Of a stretch of 64,000 bases of DNA, positions 20,426 through 29,082 are shown one piece after another. This DNA comes from CAVTBX01 sp963733135 (lineage in GTDB: Bacteria > Actinomycetota > Thermoleophilia > Gaiellales > Gaiellaceae). The stretch spans positions 310,001 through 374,000 of the forward strand of contig CAVTBX010000007.1 of the NCBI GenBank assembly GCA_963733135.1, given 5' to 3'. The notes below the pieces were generated by a model. It was not told the origin of the DNA. It did not search any database and saw nothing but the letters and a program-made list of their open reading frames with translations. Each line of letters starts with the position of its first letter. The first letter of the stretch is position 1. The position numbers and the translations under genes were made by a program.

Positions 20426-20899
20426 TCACGAAAGTGTGACGAGGCGTGGCGCCCCATTCTCTATCACCGCCAGCGAGCGCGAAGGCGCCTTCCGCCGCTC
20501 GGTCGGACTTCCCGGGTTCACGATCCAGACACCGCCCAGACGTGCCACCTCCGGCACGTGCGTGTGCCCATATGCGACGAGATCACACCCGAGGAACGAC
20601 GCGACGAGCCGCTCGTGGCGGCCCGTAATCCTGCCCGCGTCGTGAACGAGTCCGATGCGGAGCGCCTCGCAGTCGACCACGAGCCGCTCCGGGAGCGTCG
20701 CCTGGAGCTCCGGTTCGTCCATGTTCCCGCTGACTGCCCGGACAGGCGGTCCGAGTGCCTCGAGCTCCGCGAGCGCCTCGCGCGAGGTGACGTCGCCGGT
20801 ATGCAACACCAGATCCGCTCGCCGTAGGACCTCGACGCACGCATCCGGCAACCGCCGCGAGCCACGCGGGAGATGCGTGTCGCCGAGGAGCGCGATCAG
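20426..20899 (-). CDS. YfcE/MJ0936-type metallophosphoesterase, probable CTG start
   Basis: A 157-residue calcineurin-like phosphoesterase with the metal motifs G-D-T-H near the N-terminus, H-T-G-D-V, G-N-M-D, H-D-A-G, and G-H-T-H. The family shows phosphodiesterase activity on small substrates; the physiological one is unknown. No ATG, GTG or TTG is placed to include G-D-T-H, and the upstream frame is non-coding in character. CTG 20899, overlapping the aminopeptidase stop as CTGA, gives the exact family length. Confidence 0.85.
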   Translation of the reverse strand: MIALLGDTHLPRGSRRLPDACVEVLRRADLVLHTGDVTSREALAELEALGPPVRAVSGNMDEPELQATLPERLVVDCEALRIGLVHDAGRITGRHERLVASFLGCDLVAYGHTHVPEVARLGGVWIVNPGSPTERRKAPSRSLAVIENGAPRLVTLS

Positions 20900-22005
20900 A
20901 GGACGCCGGGCAGGAAACGCCCGTCGCGGTACACGAGCTCGCCGTCCGCGTAGACCTCGCTGCCCGAGCGCAGATCGCAGACGAGATCCCAGTGGAGCGC
21001 CGACTGGTTCGTGCCGCCGCTCTCGGGATACGCCTTGCCGAGCGCAAGATGGACGGTGCCCCCGATCTTCTCGTCGAAGAGCGTGTTCTTCGTGAACTCG
21101 GTGATGGCGTCGTTCAGCCCGAATGCGAACTCGCCGACGCGCCGGGCGCCGTCGTCCATCCCGAGCATCCCGTCGAGGAAGTCCTGGCCGCGGTCCGCCG
21201 AGGCTTCTACCACCTCGCCGCCCGAGAAGCGCAGTCGGATGTCTTCGACCATCCGTCCCTGGAAGCTCGCCGGATAGCTGAAGTGGATCTCGCCCTCGAC
21301 GCTCGTCTCGACGGGGCCCGTGAAGACCTCGCCGTCGGGGAAGTTCTCCTTGCCGTCGCACGGGATCCACGTGCGCCCTTCGACTCCGAGCGTGAGGTCG
21401 GTGCCGTTCGAGACGACGCGCAGCTCGCTCTTTGCGCCGAGCCACTCAGCGAGACGCCGCAGCTCGTCGCCGAAGGCACGCCAGTCCCCGACAGGATCCT
21501 CCGAGTCCAGCTTGCCGGCGCCGTAGACGAACCGCTCGTACTCTGCGAGCGACATCTCGGCGTCCTGCGCGGCGGCGTTCGTCGGGAAGAGCGTGATCGA
21601 CCAGCGCAGCTCGCCGGCCGCAGCCCGCTCGAGATAGCGATTCCGGAGCGGCTCGCGCGCTCGGCCCGCACGCGCAAGCCGAGCGGGATCGACGTTCGAG
21701 AGCCCCCTCGTGTTCGTGTCGGCCTCGAGCACGATTCGGACATCCGCGCGTTCGTAGTCTTCCGCCCGCGCGGGGTTCACCCAGTCGAGCTGGGCGTCCG
21801 TGCCGCGCTCGAGCAGGAGCTCTGTGGCGCCCTCCGGCGTGATGCGCGTTTGGGGATGGCCGCCGACCTCGAGCACGCGTTCGTAGATCGCGCGGACGAG
21901 CGGCGCAGCCGCCGGCGGGCTCTCGATGAGGACGAGCTGGCCGGGACGGACCTCGGTCGAGTAATCGACGAGCACGTGCGCGAGCCGGTCGAGCGGCCCG
22001 TTCAC
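20896..22005 (-). CDS. M29-family aminopeptidase (copy 1)
   Basis: A 369-residue leucyl aminopeptidase (aminopeptidase T, M29 family). Family stretches are T-N-T-R-G-L-S-N-V, D-G-E-V-F-T-G-P-V-E-T, N-T-L-F-D-E-K-I-G-G-T-V-H-L-A-L-G and L-H-W-D-L-V-C-D-L-R, which carry the metal ligands. It is clearly paralogous to the gene upstream and overlaps it as GTGA. M29 enzymes are broad N-terminal exopeptidases in the cytoplasm. Confidence 0.92.
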   Translation of the reverse strand: MNGPLDRLAHVLVDYSTEVRPGQLVLIESPPAAAPLVRAIYERVLEVGGHPQTRITPEGATELLLERGTDAQLDWVNPARAEDYERADVRIVLEADTNTRGLSNVDPARLARAGRAREPLRNRYLERAAAGELRWSITLFPTNAAAQDAEMSLAEYERFVYGAGKLDSEDPVGDWRAFGDELRRLAEWLGAKSELRVVSNGTDLTLGVEGRTWIPCDGKENFPDGEVFTGPVETSVEGEIHFSYPASFQGRMVEDIRLRFSGGEVVEASADRGQDFLDGMLGMDDGARRVGEFAFGLNDAITEFTKNTLFDEKIGGTVHLALGKAYPESGGTNQSALHWDLVCDLRSGSEVYADGELVYRDGRFLPGVL

Positions 22006-23129
22006 GAGACGCTCACCGGTGCGGGCTCTTGGAGGAATGCCCCGGCGCGCCAGACGAGCTCACCGTCCGCGTACACCTCCCCCTCGCTCCGCAGGTCGCA
22101 GATCAGATCCCAATGGAGGCCCGAGGTGTTTTTGCCCCCGGCCTGCGGGAACGCGGCGCCGAGCGCCAGGTGGAGCGTTCCGCCGATCTTCTCGTCGAAC
22201 AGGATGTTGCGGGTGAAGCGGTCGATCTCGTAGTTCAGGCCGAAGGAGATCTCGCCCGGAACTCGCGCGCCTTCGTCCATGTCTAGGAGCGACTGGAGGT
22301 AGTCGTCACCGCGGGCCGCAGATGCCTTGGTCACACGGCCGCCCTCGAAGCGGAGCCGCACGTCCTCGACCTCGCGGCCCTCGAAGATCGCCGGGAACGT
22401 GAAGCGGATCTCGCCCTCGGTCTCGGTCTCGACCGGGCTCGTGAAGACCTCGCCATCCGGCATGTTGAAGTGCCCCTCGGCCGCGAGCCAGGGCCGACTG
22501 TCGACCCCCACCCGGAGGTCCGTGTCCGGGCCCAGGATCCTGAGCTCGCGAATGGAGCCGAGATCGGCCGCCCGGGCAGTCAGCTCCCTGGCGACCGCCC
22601 GCCAATGCTCCGCCGGGTTCTCTTTGTCCGCGTGACAGGCGCCGAAGACGAAGGACTCGTAGTCCTCGAGGGACATGTCTGCGTCTTGCGCGTGTGCAGC
22701 GGTTGGATGGAGCGTCCCGCACCAGCGCATGGCACCTTCGGCTATGCGTTCCCAACGGCGGTTCGAAAGCTGCCGGTGTGCAGCGAGGTAGCGGCTGTGT
22801 CGGCCCGCATCGACCCGTGACAGGGAGCGAGTGTTCGTCTCCGACCAGATAGTCACGAGCGCGTCGAGCGTCTCCATCTCCTTCCACTCGACCGGCGAGA
22901 GGTAGGCGAGCTGCTCCTCCGAGCCCTCCTCGAGCAGAAGCTCCAGGACGCCGTCGAGGCTGACTCCGGTGTACGGGTGAGCTCCGGCGTCGAGGGCCGC
23001 CCTGAAGGTCGCGAGTGTGAGTGGCGCCGCCGCGTCGAGCCCGTCGATCCGAACGACGTCGCCCTCCCCCAGATCGAGGCAGTAGCCGACGATGAGGTCG
23101 GCGAGCCTCTCGACACGCGGATCCGTCAC
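22002..23129 (-). CDS. M29-family aminopeptidase (copy 2)
   Basis: A 375-residue paralogue of the next gene, with the same landmarks: T-N-T-R-S-L-S-R-V, D-G-E-V-F-T-S-P-V-E-T, N-I-L-F-D-E-K-I-G-G-T-L-H-L-A-L-G and L-H-W-D-L-I-C-D-L-R. The two may form homo- or heterodimers. GTGA overlaps on both sides place it in one tight operon with the epimerase and the DUF1611 gene, suggesting a role in degrading peptides supplied by that pathway. Confidence 0.92.
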   Translation of the reverse strand: MTDPRVERLADLIVGYCLDLGEGDVVRIDGLDAAAPLTLATFRAALDAGAHPYTGVSLDGVLELLLEEGSEEQLAYLSPVEWKEMETLDALVTIWSETNTRSLSRVDAGRHSRYLAAHRQLSNRRWERIAEGAMRWCGTLHPTAAHAQDADMSLEDYESFVFGACHADKENPAEHWRAVARELTARAADLGSIRELRILGPDTDLRVGVDSRPWLAAEGHFNMPDGEVFTSPVETETEGEIRFTFPAIFEGREVEDVRLRFEGGRVTKASAARGDDYLQSLLDMDEGARVPGEISFGLNYEIDRFTRNILFDEKIGGTLHLALGAAFPQAGGKNTSGLHWDLICDLRSEGEVYADGELVWRAGAFLQEPAPVSVS

Positions 23130-24181
23130 GCGGCTCTTGTGCCCCGTCGTGCGGGCCCCACACCTGCGGGGAGCCCGGCGAGCACGGCGTCGAGGAGCCG
23201 ATCGGGACCGAAACGCACCGGATCGTCGGCCGTGAGCTCGGTCTCGGCCTCGATCTCGGCGAGAGCCGCCCGCGCTTCTTCCTCGCCGAGGCTGCGTGTG
23301 TTGACGGCCACCGCGAGCACCCGGGCCGGACGCACGGGGAGAGACAGCCGCTCGTGCAGCTCGACGAGCGCCCGGAGCGGCGGAATCGGGTGTCCCGGAC
23401 AGCCCTCGATCTCCGTCGAGCCCGCCTGGTGGCAGAGCACGTACCCGTGGGGCGCACTGCCGTGGATGAGCCCAAGCGTGACGCCCGAGTACTGCGGGTG
23501 CACGATCGAGCCCTGGCCCTCGATCCAGAGGAGGTTGCCCCGGCCGGCGCCCTCCACGACGAGCTGCTCGGCGGCGCCCGCCATGAAGTCGGCGACGACG
23601 GCGTCCACCGAGATTCCCCAGCCCGCAATCGCGATGCCCGTCTGGCCGGTCGGGACGAAGACGGAGGCCAGCCCGCGCTCCCGGGCGGCACGATCGAGCT
23701 CGAGCGAGACCGTCATCTTCCCGATCGCGCAGTCGGATCCGACCGTGAGAACCGTCGCCGCCTCGTGCTCGAGGTTCGCACCGGTAGGCACGGACAGGCC
23801 CTCGGGCGGGCGACGCAGGTCTCTGAGCTCTACCCCACGCTCGCTCGCACGAGCCGACAGGTCGGGATCGTCCGCGAGGAAGATGTGCATCCCCGACTCG
23901 ACGTCGAGGCCCGCTTCCACGGCGTCCAGGAGGATGCGCTGCCAGGCCTTCGGCAGCCGGCCGCCCGAGGTCGCGACGCCGACGAGCGCGGTGTCCGGCT
24001 CGTAGCGGAGCGCCTCGGCGACTGTTGCGACGATCGGGAGGCCCTTGTGGTTCTCGCCCGCGTGCTCGGAGTCAAGGAGGGCAACGACCTCGTCCCGGCC
24101 GTAGTGCAGGACGCCGCGCATCGTCTTGCCGTAGTGCGGGTCGAAGACGTGGCCCTCAGCGAGGATCAGGTACCGCTTCAT
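23126..24181 (-). CDS. DUF1611 / DgcN-like protein
   Basis: A 351-residue protein starting at ATG 24181 (M-K-R-Y-L-I-L-A-E-G); the frame is open upstream but only as an antisense shadow of the epimerase gene. It has the DUF1611 P-loop-like G-S-D-C-A-I-G-K-M-T at 148-157, and G-Q-T-G and E-G-Q-G-S later. DUF1611 proteins are named DgcN where they act with the enolase-type DgcA in D-glutamate catabolism. The same pair of families is adjacent here, with a 26-nt overlap, so a role in D-Glu or cell-wall peptide recycling is a fair inference. Confidence 0.82.
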   Translation of the reverse strand: MKRYLILAEGHVFDPHYGKTMRGVLHYGRDEVVALLDSEHAGENHKGLPIVATVAEALRYEPDTALVGVATSGGRLPKAWQRILLDAVEAGLDVESGMHIFLADDPDLSARASERGVELRDLRRPPEGLSVPTGANLEHEAATVLTVGSDCAIGKMTVSLELDRAARERGLASVFVPTGQTGIAIAGWGISVDAVVADFMAGAAEQLVVEGAGRGNLLWIEGQGSIVHPQYSGVTLGLIHGSAPHGYVLCHQAGSTEIEGCPGHPIPPLRALVELHERLSLPVRPARVLAVAVNTRSLGEEEARAALAEIEAETELTADDPVRFGPDRLLDAVLAGLPAGVGPARRGTRAA

Positions 24182-25181
24182 GCACTCCCAGGCCCGGGGC
24201 GTCGGGCGGTAGCTGAACCCCGTCCTCGAACGGCACCCCCGGCCACGGGTCCTCGGCGAGGAGCAGGTTGCCATCGAGGTCGACGTGGTCGCAGAGGCTC
24301 GCAAGCTGCGCGCCAGCCGAGATCGCAAGTCCCGACTCCACCATGCAGCCGAGCATGACCCCGAGCCCGAGTGCGCGCGCGGCAACGGCCATCCGGACTG
24401 CCTCGCGAATGCCACCCGACTTGGCAAGCTTGATGTTGATCCCGTGAGCGCGCTCCGCGCAGGCGGCCACGTCGCCGAGGGTGTGGCAGTCCTCGTCGAC
24501 GTAGACCGGAAGCGCGGCACGGCGCTTCAGCTCGGGGCCGTCAGGATCACGCGCCGCGAGCGGCTGCTCGACGTACTCGACTCCGATCGTCTCGAGCTCG
24601 GAGACGGCGTCGACGGCTTCCTCCAGCGACCAGTACTCGTTGACGTCGACCATGAGCGGCAAGGCGGTCACCGAACGAACCGCACGGACTCGCTCGACGT
24701 CCAGGCCGTCGCGACCGCCGAGCTTCAGCTTGAGGCGCCGGAACCGCGGGTCGACGGCCTCGGCGCGCCGAGCCATGTCGTCTGGGTCGCCGAGCCAGAT
24801 CGTCCACGAGGTCGGCGGCCCGGACCGTTCGAGGCCGAGCAGACGGTAGACGGGGAGCCCTACGAGCTTTCCGCAGAGATCGTGGAGCGCCTGGTCGACG
24901 GCCGCCTTCGCCGCGAGCTCACCCGGAAGCTCGGCAAGCCCATGGCCGATCGTCTCGAGAGCGAACGGATCGTCCCCGAGCAGGTCACCGGCCTCGTCGA
25001 GGAAGGCGGAGGCCGATTCGATGGATTCCCCATAGTGCGCCTGCGGTGTCGCCTCGCCGAACCCCGAGAGTCCCCCGTGGCGGATCTCCACCCAGAGCAC
25101 CTCTTCCTGGGTGCTCGTCTCGCGGGAGATCCGGAATGGCTCGGCGAGCCGCAGGATCGCGGTCCGATAGCTCAACTCCAT
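24156..25181 (-). CDS. Enolase-superfamily dipeptide epimerase / DgcA-like racemase
   Basis: A 341-residue member of the muconate-lactonizing subgroup. Catalytic and metal residues are visible: K-L-K at 151-153, Asp179 (D-V-N), Glu205 (V-E-Q-P), Asp229 (V-D-E-D) and Lys251 (I-K-L-A-K). This pattern fits L-Ala-D/L-Glu epimerases and the DgcA racemase. First gene of an operon with the DUF1611 gene and two aminopeptidases. A TACTCT box lies 7 nt before ATG 25181. Confidence 0.88.
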   Translation of the reverse strand: MELSYRTAILRLAEPFRISRETSTQEEVLWVEIRHGGLSGFGEATPQAHYGESIESASAFLDEAGDLLGDDPFALETIGHGLAELPGELAAKAAVDQALHDLCGKLVGLPVYRLLGLERSGPPTSWTIWLGDPDDMARRAEAVDPRFRRLKLKLGGRDGLDVERVRAVRSVTALPLMVDVNEYWSLEEAVDAVSELETIGVEYVEQPLAARDPDGPELKRRAALPVYVDEDCHTLGDVAACAERAHGINIKLAKSGGIREAVRMAVAARALGLGVMLGCMVESGLAISAGAQLASLCDHVDLDGNLLLAEDPWPGVPFEDGVQLPPDAPGLGVHEAVPDPR

Positions 25182-25188
25182 CGGCGCT

Positions 25189-25194
25189 AGAGTA
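25189..25194 (-). promoter_or_regulatory. -10-like box of the epimerase operon, leaderless type
   Basis: TACTCT, then 7 nt, then the ATG of the epimerase gene. Confidence 0.5.
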
Positions 25195-25242
25195 ATGCCC
25201 CGAAGGAAACCGGAGCGCGAAGCGGAGGTTTCTTTCGGATGA

Positions 25243-25315
25243 GCGCCTGTAGCTCAGGGGATAGAGCGCGCGCCTCCGGAGCGCGAGGTCGCAGGTTCGA
25301 TTCCTGCCAGGCGCA
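25243..25315 (+). tRNA. tRNA-Arg (anticodon CCG)
   Basis: A full cloverleaf is visible: acceptor GCGCCTG/CAGGCGC, D-stem GCTC/GAGC, anticodon stem CGCGC/GCGCG with loop CTCCGGA, and T-arm GCAGG-TTCGATT-CCTGC. Discriminator A; CCA is not encoded. Confidence 0.97.
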
Positions 25316-25320
25316 CTCCC

Positions 25321-25365
25321 GACGCGAATCCGGCCACCCTGCGGGCGGCCATGACGATTCGCGTC
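25321..25365 (+). repeat. Nested hairpin element, copy 1 (tRNA-Arg terminator or REP-like)
   Basis: GACGCGAATC (25321-25330) pairs perfectly with GATTCGCGTC (25356-25365); an inner GGCC/GGCC stem and a CATGAC bulge on the 3' side lie between. The same layout recurs at 40175-40221. Placed 6 nt after tRNA-Arg, it could end the transcript, but it has no T-run. Confidence 0.65.
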
Positions 25366-25432
25366 GGTTCACGGGCGATCGTCGACGCCGCTTGGAGAGC
25401 AGCCGGCCAAGCCGGCCGCTCATGACGAGCGG

Positions 25433-26023
25433 CTACTTGAAGCAGTCGCCGCGCATCGCCTCCGTGCCCGGTTTCGCCTCGCAGATGCCGGCATAGCCCG
25501 GCAGCGAGTCGTCGTCGATATGGCGGTCAATGACTCCGCCGTGCATCCACCAGAAGTCCCAGGGTGCCCCATCCGCTCGAAGCCAGAGCCTGTCTACCAC
25601 GGACAGTCCGAGCACGGACCGTGCCACCTGCGTGATGACCCGCGCCCGTGTGAGCGCATCGTCGTCGAGCGCCAGGCCGGTGAGGTCGACGACAACACCC
25701 TGTCCGCCTCGCCCTCTGAACGTCACGGAGCGGAGGTTCGATTCCCGTGGAATCGCAGTCGTGACCCCGTTCGCACGCTCTTCCTCAGTCGGACCGGCGA
25801 GCAGAGCGTCGACAGCCGAACGAATCAAGTCGCCGTCGGAGTGCTCGACCTTGAGTGCTCGCTCGACACCGACCGAAGCCCGGCCGTTGTCGGTGAGGAA
25901 GTAGATCGTGCGGAGATCCGTGCTGGACGCGGTCGACGAGGCCGGCTCGGATGACTCGGCCATCCCACAGCCGGAAGCAATCACGATGAAGATCGCCCCT
26001 ACATGGATCGCGCTCTTCGACAC
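25433..26023 (-). CDS. GerMN-domain lipoprotein
   Basis: A 196-residue secreted protein. The N-terminal hydrophobic stretch ends in V-I-A-S-G-C, a lipobox with Cys19. A GerMN domain follows (I-Y-F-L-T near the start, A-V-D-A-L-L-A-G-P-T-E-E-E-R, T-A-I-P). GerMN domains occur in envelope lipoproteins such as LpqB and in spore GerM; the function is unclear. Start GTG 26023 with TAAGAT 4 nt upstream. Confidence 0.85.
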   Translation of the reverse strand: MSKSAIHVGAIFIVIASGCGMAESSEPASSTASSTDLRTIYFLTDNGRASVGVERALKVEHSDGDLIRSAVDALLAGPTEEERANGVTTAIPRESNLRSVTFRGRGGQGVVVDLTGLALDDDALTRARVITQVARSVLGLSVVDRLWLRADGAPWDFWWMHGGVIDRHIDDDSLPGYAGICEAKPGTEAMRGDCFK

Positions 26024-26058
26024 GCATCTCTTACTGCCGCGCGGCTACGTCGGTTCCG

Positions 26059-26358
26059 TCAGAGACGACGGCGGAGACGAGCGAACGCCGCCTCGGTCCG
26101 CCCGTCGGCTGCGAGCCCGAAGGCGGCCGTCCCTGTGAGCACGAGCACTGCGACTGCCGGGCCCGCGCCTGCTACGAGCGCGGCGAGGGCTAGTGCGATC
26201 CCCCCGCCGATTGCAGCGACGAGGAGAAGCGCGAGGGAAGGCTCTTTGTGCTGCCGGGAAGCTCCATTGCCGTGCACGCTCTCGTTATCCGCCTCCCGAC
26301 GCAGGCTCGCGTCCCCCGGGCGGGGGGAGGAACCTGGGGCGCCCGGGTAGAATCCCAT
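26059..26358 (-). CDS. Small membrane protein of unknown function
   Basis: A 99-residue protein from ATG 26358: a hydrophilic N-terminal third, then two adjacent hydrophobic segments (A-L-L-L-V-A-A-I-G-G-G-I-A-L-A-L-A-A-L-V and V-A-V-L-V-L-T-G-T-A-A-F-G-L-A) and a basic tail R-L-R-R-R-L. I recognise no family. It is divergent from corA, with starts 34 nt apart. The same frame is open far upstream, but only as antisense of corA. Confidence 0.5.
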   Translation of the reverse strand: MGFYPGAPGSSPRPGDASLRREADNESVHGNGASRQHKEPSLALLLVAAIGGGIALALAALVAGAGPAVAVLVLTGTAAFGLAADGRTEAAFARLRRRL

Positions 26359-26391
26359 TTGGAATGCGACTCGAGGATCCACCAAGTACCG

Positions 26392-27390
26392 ATGGCACGG
26401 CCCACTCTTCCGAGACCGAGGTTGCGGCGCGGCCGCGTGGGCGGGGCTGCCGGCGAGATCGTCGAGCTCGCAGAGCCGCGCATCGCTGAGCAGAGCGCGA
26501 ACGGCCTCACCTGGGTTCATGTCGACGAGCCGACCTCGCTCGAGGCCGTCGAACTGGCTACGCGCTTCGGCTTTCACGAGCTCGACATCGAGGACGTGCT
26601 CTCGAAACGGCAGCGCCCGAAGATCGACGAGTACCCGGAATACCTGTTCATCGTTCTCCACTTTCCGTTCTACGACAAGACGGTGCAGCGGCTGAACGCG
26701 GCCGAGCTCGACGTCTTCATCGGCCCGGGCTTCCTGATCACGCTCCCGAACGTGGAGCTGCTCCCGGTCACATACCTCTTCAACCGCGTCGACGGCGACG
26801 AGCGCCTGCGGGACGACCTCTTCTCCAAGGGGCCGGGCTACCTGCTCTACCACGTCCTAGACGACCTGTTCGACTACTGCTTCCCGATCCTCGACAAGAT
26901 CGGGCACAAGCTCGACCGCATCGAGGACGAGATGTTCGAAGAGCGGGCCGAAGAGATCGTCCGCGACATCTCGAACGTGAAGCAGGAGATCATCGCGTAC
27001 CGGAAGATCATCAAGCCGGAGCGCGCCACGCTGCGGGTGCTGGAGCGCTATACGCAGCGCTTCCTGCCCCAGGAGCTCGACATCTACTTCGACGACATCG
27101 TCGACGCGGCCGAACGGATCTGGGATCTCCTCGACAACTACAAGGAGGTCATCGAGGGTCTCGAGTCGACGAACGAGTCGGTGATCTCGCATCGCCAAAA
27201 CGATGTCCTGCGCGTCCTCACGATCTTCAGCGTGACGATGCTGCCGCTCTCGGTGATCGCCGGGATCTTCGGGATGAACCTGGCCTTCCCGGGCGAAGGC
27301 GGCGAGACGGCGTTCTGGGTGATCGTCGCGGCGATGATCTTCGTGGTCGTCGGGATGGTCAGCTTCTTCCGCTTCCGCCGCTGGCTGTGA
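26392..27390 (+). CDS. corA: CorA-family magnesium/cobalt transporter (GMN motif)
   Basis: A divalent-metal channel. A large cytoplasmic domain with long helices precedes two C-terminal membrane helices; the pore signature G-M-N follows helix 1 (I-A-G-I-F-G-M-N-L-A-F). ATG 26392 (332 residues) is preferred over 26248, whose extra residues are not CorA-like. It is fused by GTGA overlap to a second CorA-like gene. Confidence 0.9.
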   Translation: MARPTLPRPRLRRGRVGGAAGEIVELAEPRIAEQSANGLTWVHVDEPTSLEAVELATRFGFHELDIEDVLSKRQRPKIDEYPEYLFIVLHFPFYDKTVQRLNAAELDVFIGPGFLITLPNVELLPVTYLFNRVDGDERLRDDLFSKGPGYLLYHVLDDLFDYCFPILDKIGHKLDRIEDEMFEERAEEIVRDISNVKQEIIAYRKIIKPERATLRVLERYTQRFLPQELDIYFDDIVDAAERIWDLLDNYKEVIEGLESTNESVISHRQNDVLRVLTIFSVTMLPLSVIAGIFGMNLAFPGEGGETAFWVIVAAMIFVVVGMVSFFRFRRWL

Positions 27391-28340
27391 CTACCCTCGT
27401 CGAGCGCAACGGTCGGATTGCCGATGCGGTCGACCGCGAGACGCTCCGGCAGCGTTTGGATGCCGACGAGTTCTTCTGGCTCGACCTAGTCGACCCGAGC
27501 CCCGAGGACTACGCGACGCTCCGCGAGGTCTTCGGCTTCCACCCGCTCCCGATCGAGGATTCGGAGAAGTTCGGCCAGCGGGCGAAGCTCGAGGACTACG
27601 GCGACTTCGCGTTTCTCGTCGTCTTCGGATGGTCTCCCGACGAGGACGGGCTCGTCGAGGTGCACTGTTTCTACTCGGAGCGCTATCTCGTCACGGTGCG
27701 GCACGACGACTCGCCTGCGCTCGATGCGCTCTGCCGACGCTATGAGCGGGGCGCGGCGCTCGAGACGCCGATCCGGGCGCTCTATCGCGTGCTCGACGCG
27801 CTCGTGGACAGCTTCTTTCCGGCCCTGGCCGACTTCGACGACCGCCTGGACGAAATTCAGATCGCGCTCCACGACGGCGGTGAGGAGGCCGAGCTTCAGG
27901 AGCTGACCGCCATGCGGCGGCGCTTGATCACGTTGCGCCGCGTGATCGGCCCGCAGCGCGACATGATGGGCCGCCTGGCAGCCGGCGTGACGGCGCTGCC
28001 CGGCCTCGACCGGGATGCCGAGCGCTTCTTCCGCGACGTCTACGACCACCTGATCCGGCTCGGCGAGACGATCGACGGGTACCGCGACGTGGCGTCGACC
28101 GTCATGGACGTCTACCTGTCGAGCGCGTCCAACCGCACGAACCGGGTCATCCAACGCCTGACGCTTATCGCGACCATCTTCCTCCCCCTCACGTTCATCA
28201 CCGGGTACTTCGGCCAGAACTTCGGCTGGCTGGTCGAGAATGTCGACGGCTTCTGGTCGTTCTTCGCCCTCGGAGTCATCTTCGAGCTCCTGGTCGTAGC
28301 GGCTCTGCTCGCCTGGTTCCGTCGGCGCGGCTGGCTCTGA
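27387..28340 (+). CDS. CorA-like transporter with GQN in place of GMN
   Basis: A 317-residue paralogue with the same architecture, but the pore signature reads G-Y-F-G-Q-N-F-G-W-L. In CorA proteins the middle Met of GMN is usually essential for Mg2+ selectivity; the Y-F-G-Q-N variant is known in CorA-like relatives and may mean another ion (Zn2+ or efflux) or a heteromeric partner. Start GTG 27387 overlaps the stop of the first corA. Confidence 0.88.
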   Translation: MTTLVERNGRIADAVDRETLRQRLDADEFFWLDLVDPSPEDYATLREVFGFHPLPIEDSEKFGQRAKLEDYGDFAFLVVFGWSPDEDGLVEVHCFYSERYLVTVRHDDSPALDALCRRYERGAALETPIRALYRVLDALVDSFFPALADFDDRLDEIQIALHDGGEEAELQELTAMRRRLITLRRVIGPQRDMMGRLAAGVTALPGLDRDAERFFRDVYDHLIRLGETIDGYRDVASTVMDVYLSSASNRTNRVIQRLTLIATIFLPLTFITGYFGQNFGWLVENVDGFWSFFALGVIFELLVVAALLAWFRRRGWL

Positions 28341-28564
28341 GCTCTTCGGGCGATGTCCGGAGGCCGGGCTTCCGCCAGAGGCGGGCTCGTGGCGGCCGGC
28401 AAGCCCTCGGACGCCGTGGAGCGATCGGCACGCTCTCGTCACGAGGCGTGACTCACACGTGCGGATTTCCGCGGTACGCTCGCGCGTGAGCAGGGGAGGG
28501 TGGGGACCCGTAGTCAGACGCGCGTCAAGAAGAATGCCGCGCCACGACCTGATACAAGCGACGC

Positions 28565-29071
28565 ATGCGCAGGCTCTGGGCTCCCTGGCGGCTCGAGTAC
28601 ATCCAGAACGCGGACGATCAGCCCGCCTGCGTCTTCTGCCGCGGCGCGCAGGCCTCTGACGAGGACGGGCTCGTCGTCTATCGGGGGTCACGGGCAGTCG
28701 TGCTCCTCAACAAGTTCCCGTACGCCTCCGGTCACTTGATGGTCGCGCCTCTCCGCCACACCGGGGCGCTCGCGTCGCTCGACGACGAGGAGGCGCTCGA
28801 GATCCACCGGCTCAGCGTCACGGCGCTCGCCGTCCTCGACGCCGAGATGAGCCCCCAGGGGTTCAATCTGGGCTGGAATCTGGGCCGCATCGCCGGCGCG
28901 GGCGTCGTCGACCACGTCCACCTCCACGTGGTTCCACGCTGGGCCGGCGACACGAACTTCATGCCCGTCCTCGCGGACGTCAAGGTCATGCCCGAGACGC
29001 TCGAGGCGACACGTGCGAAGCTCGCAGAAGCCTGGCAGCGGACTAGCCCTGCCGCCTCGGTCGGCCCATAG
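28565..29071 (+). CDS. HIT-family nucleotide hydrolase/phosphorylase
   Basis: A 168-residue histidine-triad protein. H-V-H-L-H-V-V is at residues 117-123, and C-V-F-C at 22-25 may bind zinc. The W-A-P-W-R-x-E-Y-I start and overall length match the actinobacterial Ap4A phosphorylase group (Rv2613c-like). It should act on dinucleoside polyphosphates or nucleotide adducts. The 224-nt gap before it shows no clear promoter. Confidence 0.88.
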   Translation: MRRLWAPWRLEYIQNADDQPACVFCRGAQASDEDGLVVYRGSRAVVLLNKFPYASGHLMVAPLRHTGALASLDDEEALEIHRLSVTALAVLDAEMSPQGFNLGWNLGRIAGAGVVDHVHLHVVPRWAGDTNFMPVLADVKVMPETLEATRAKLAEAWQRTSPAASVGP

Positions 29072-29082
29072 GATCTCGGGCG

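Noticed and set aside
28341..28564. Possible riboswitch or promoter before the HIT gene
   Set aside because: I found no conserved aptamer or convincing -35/-10 pair.
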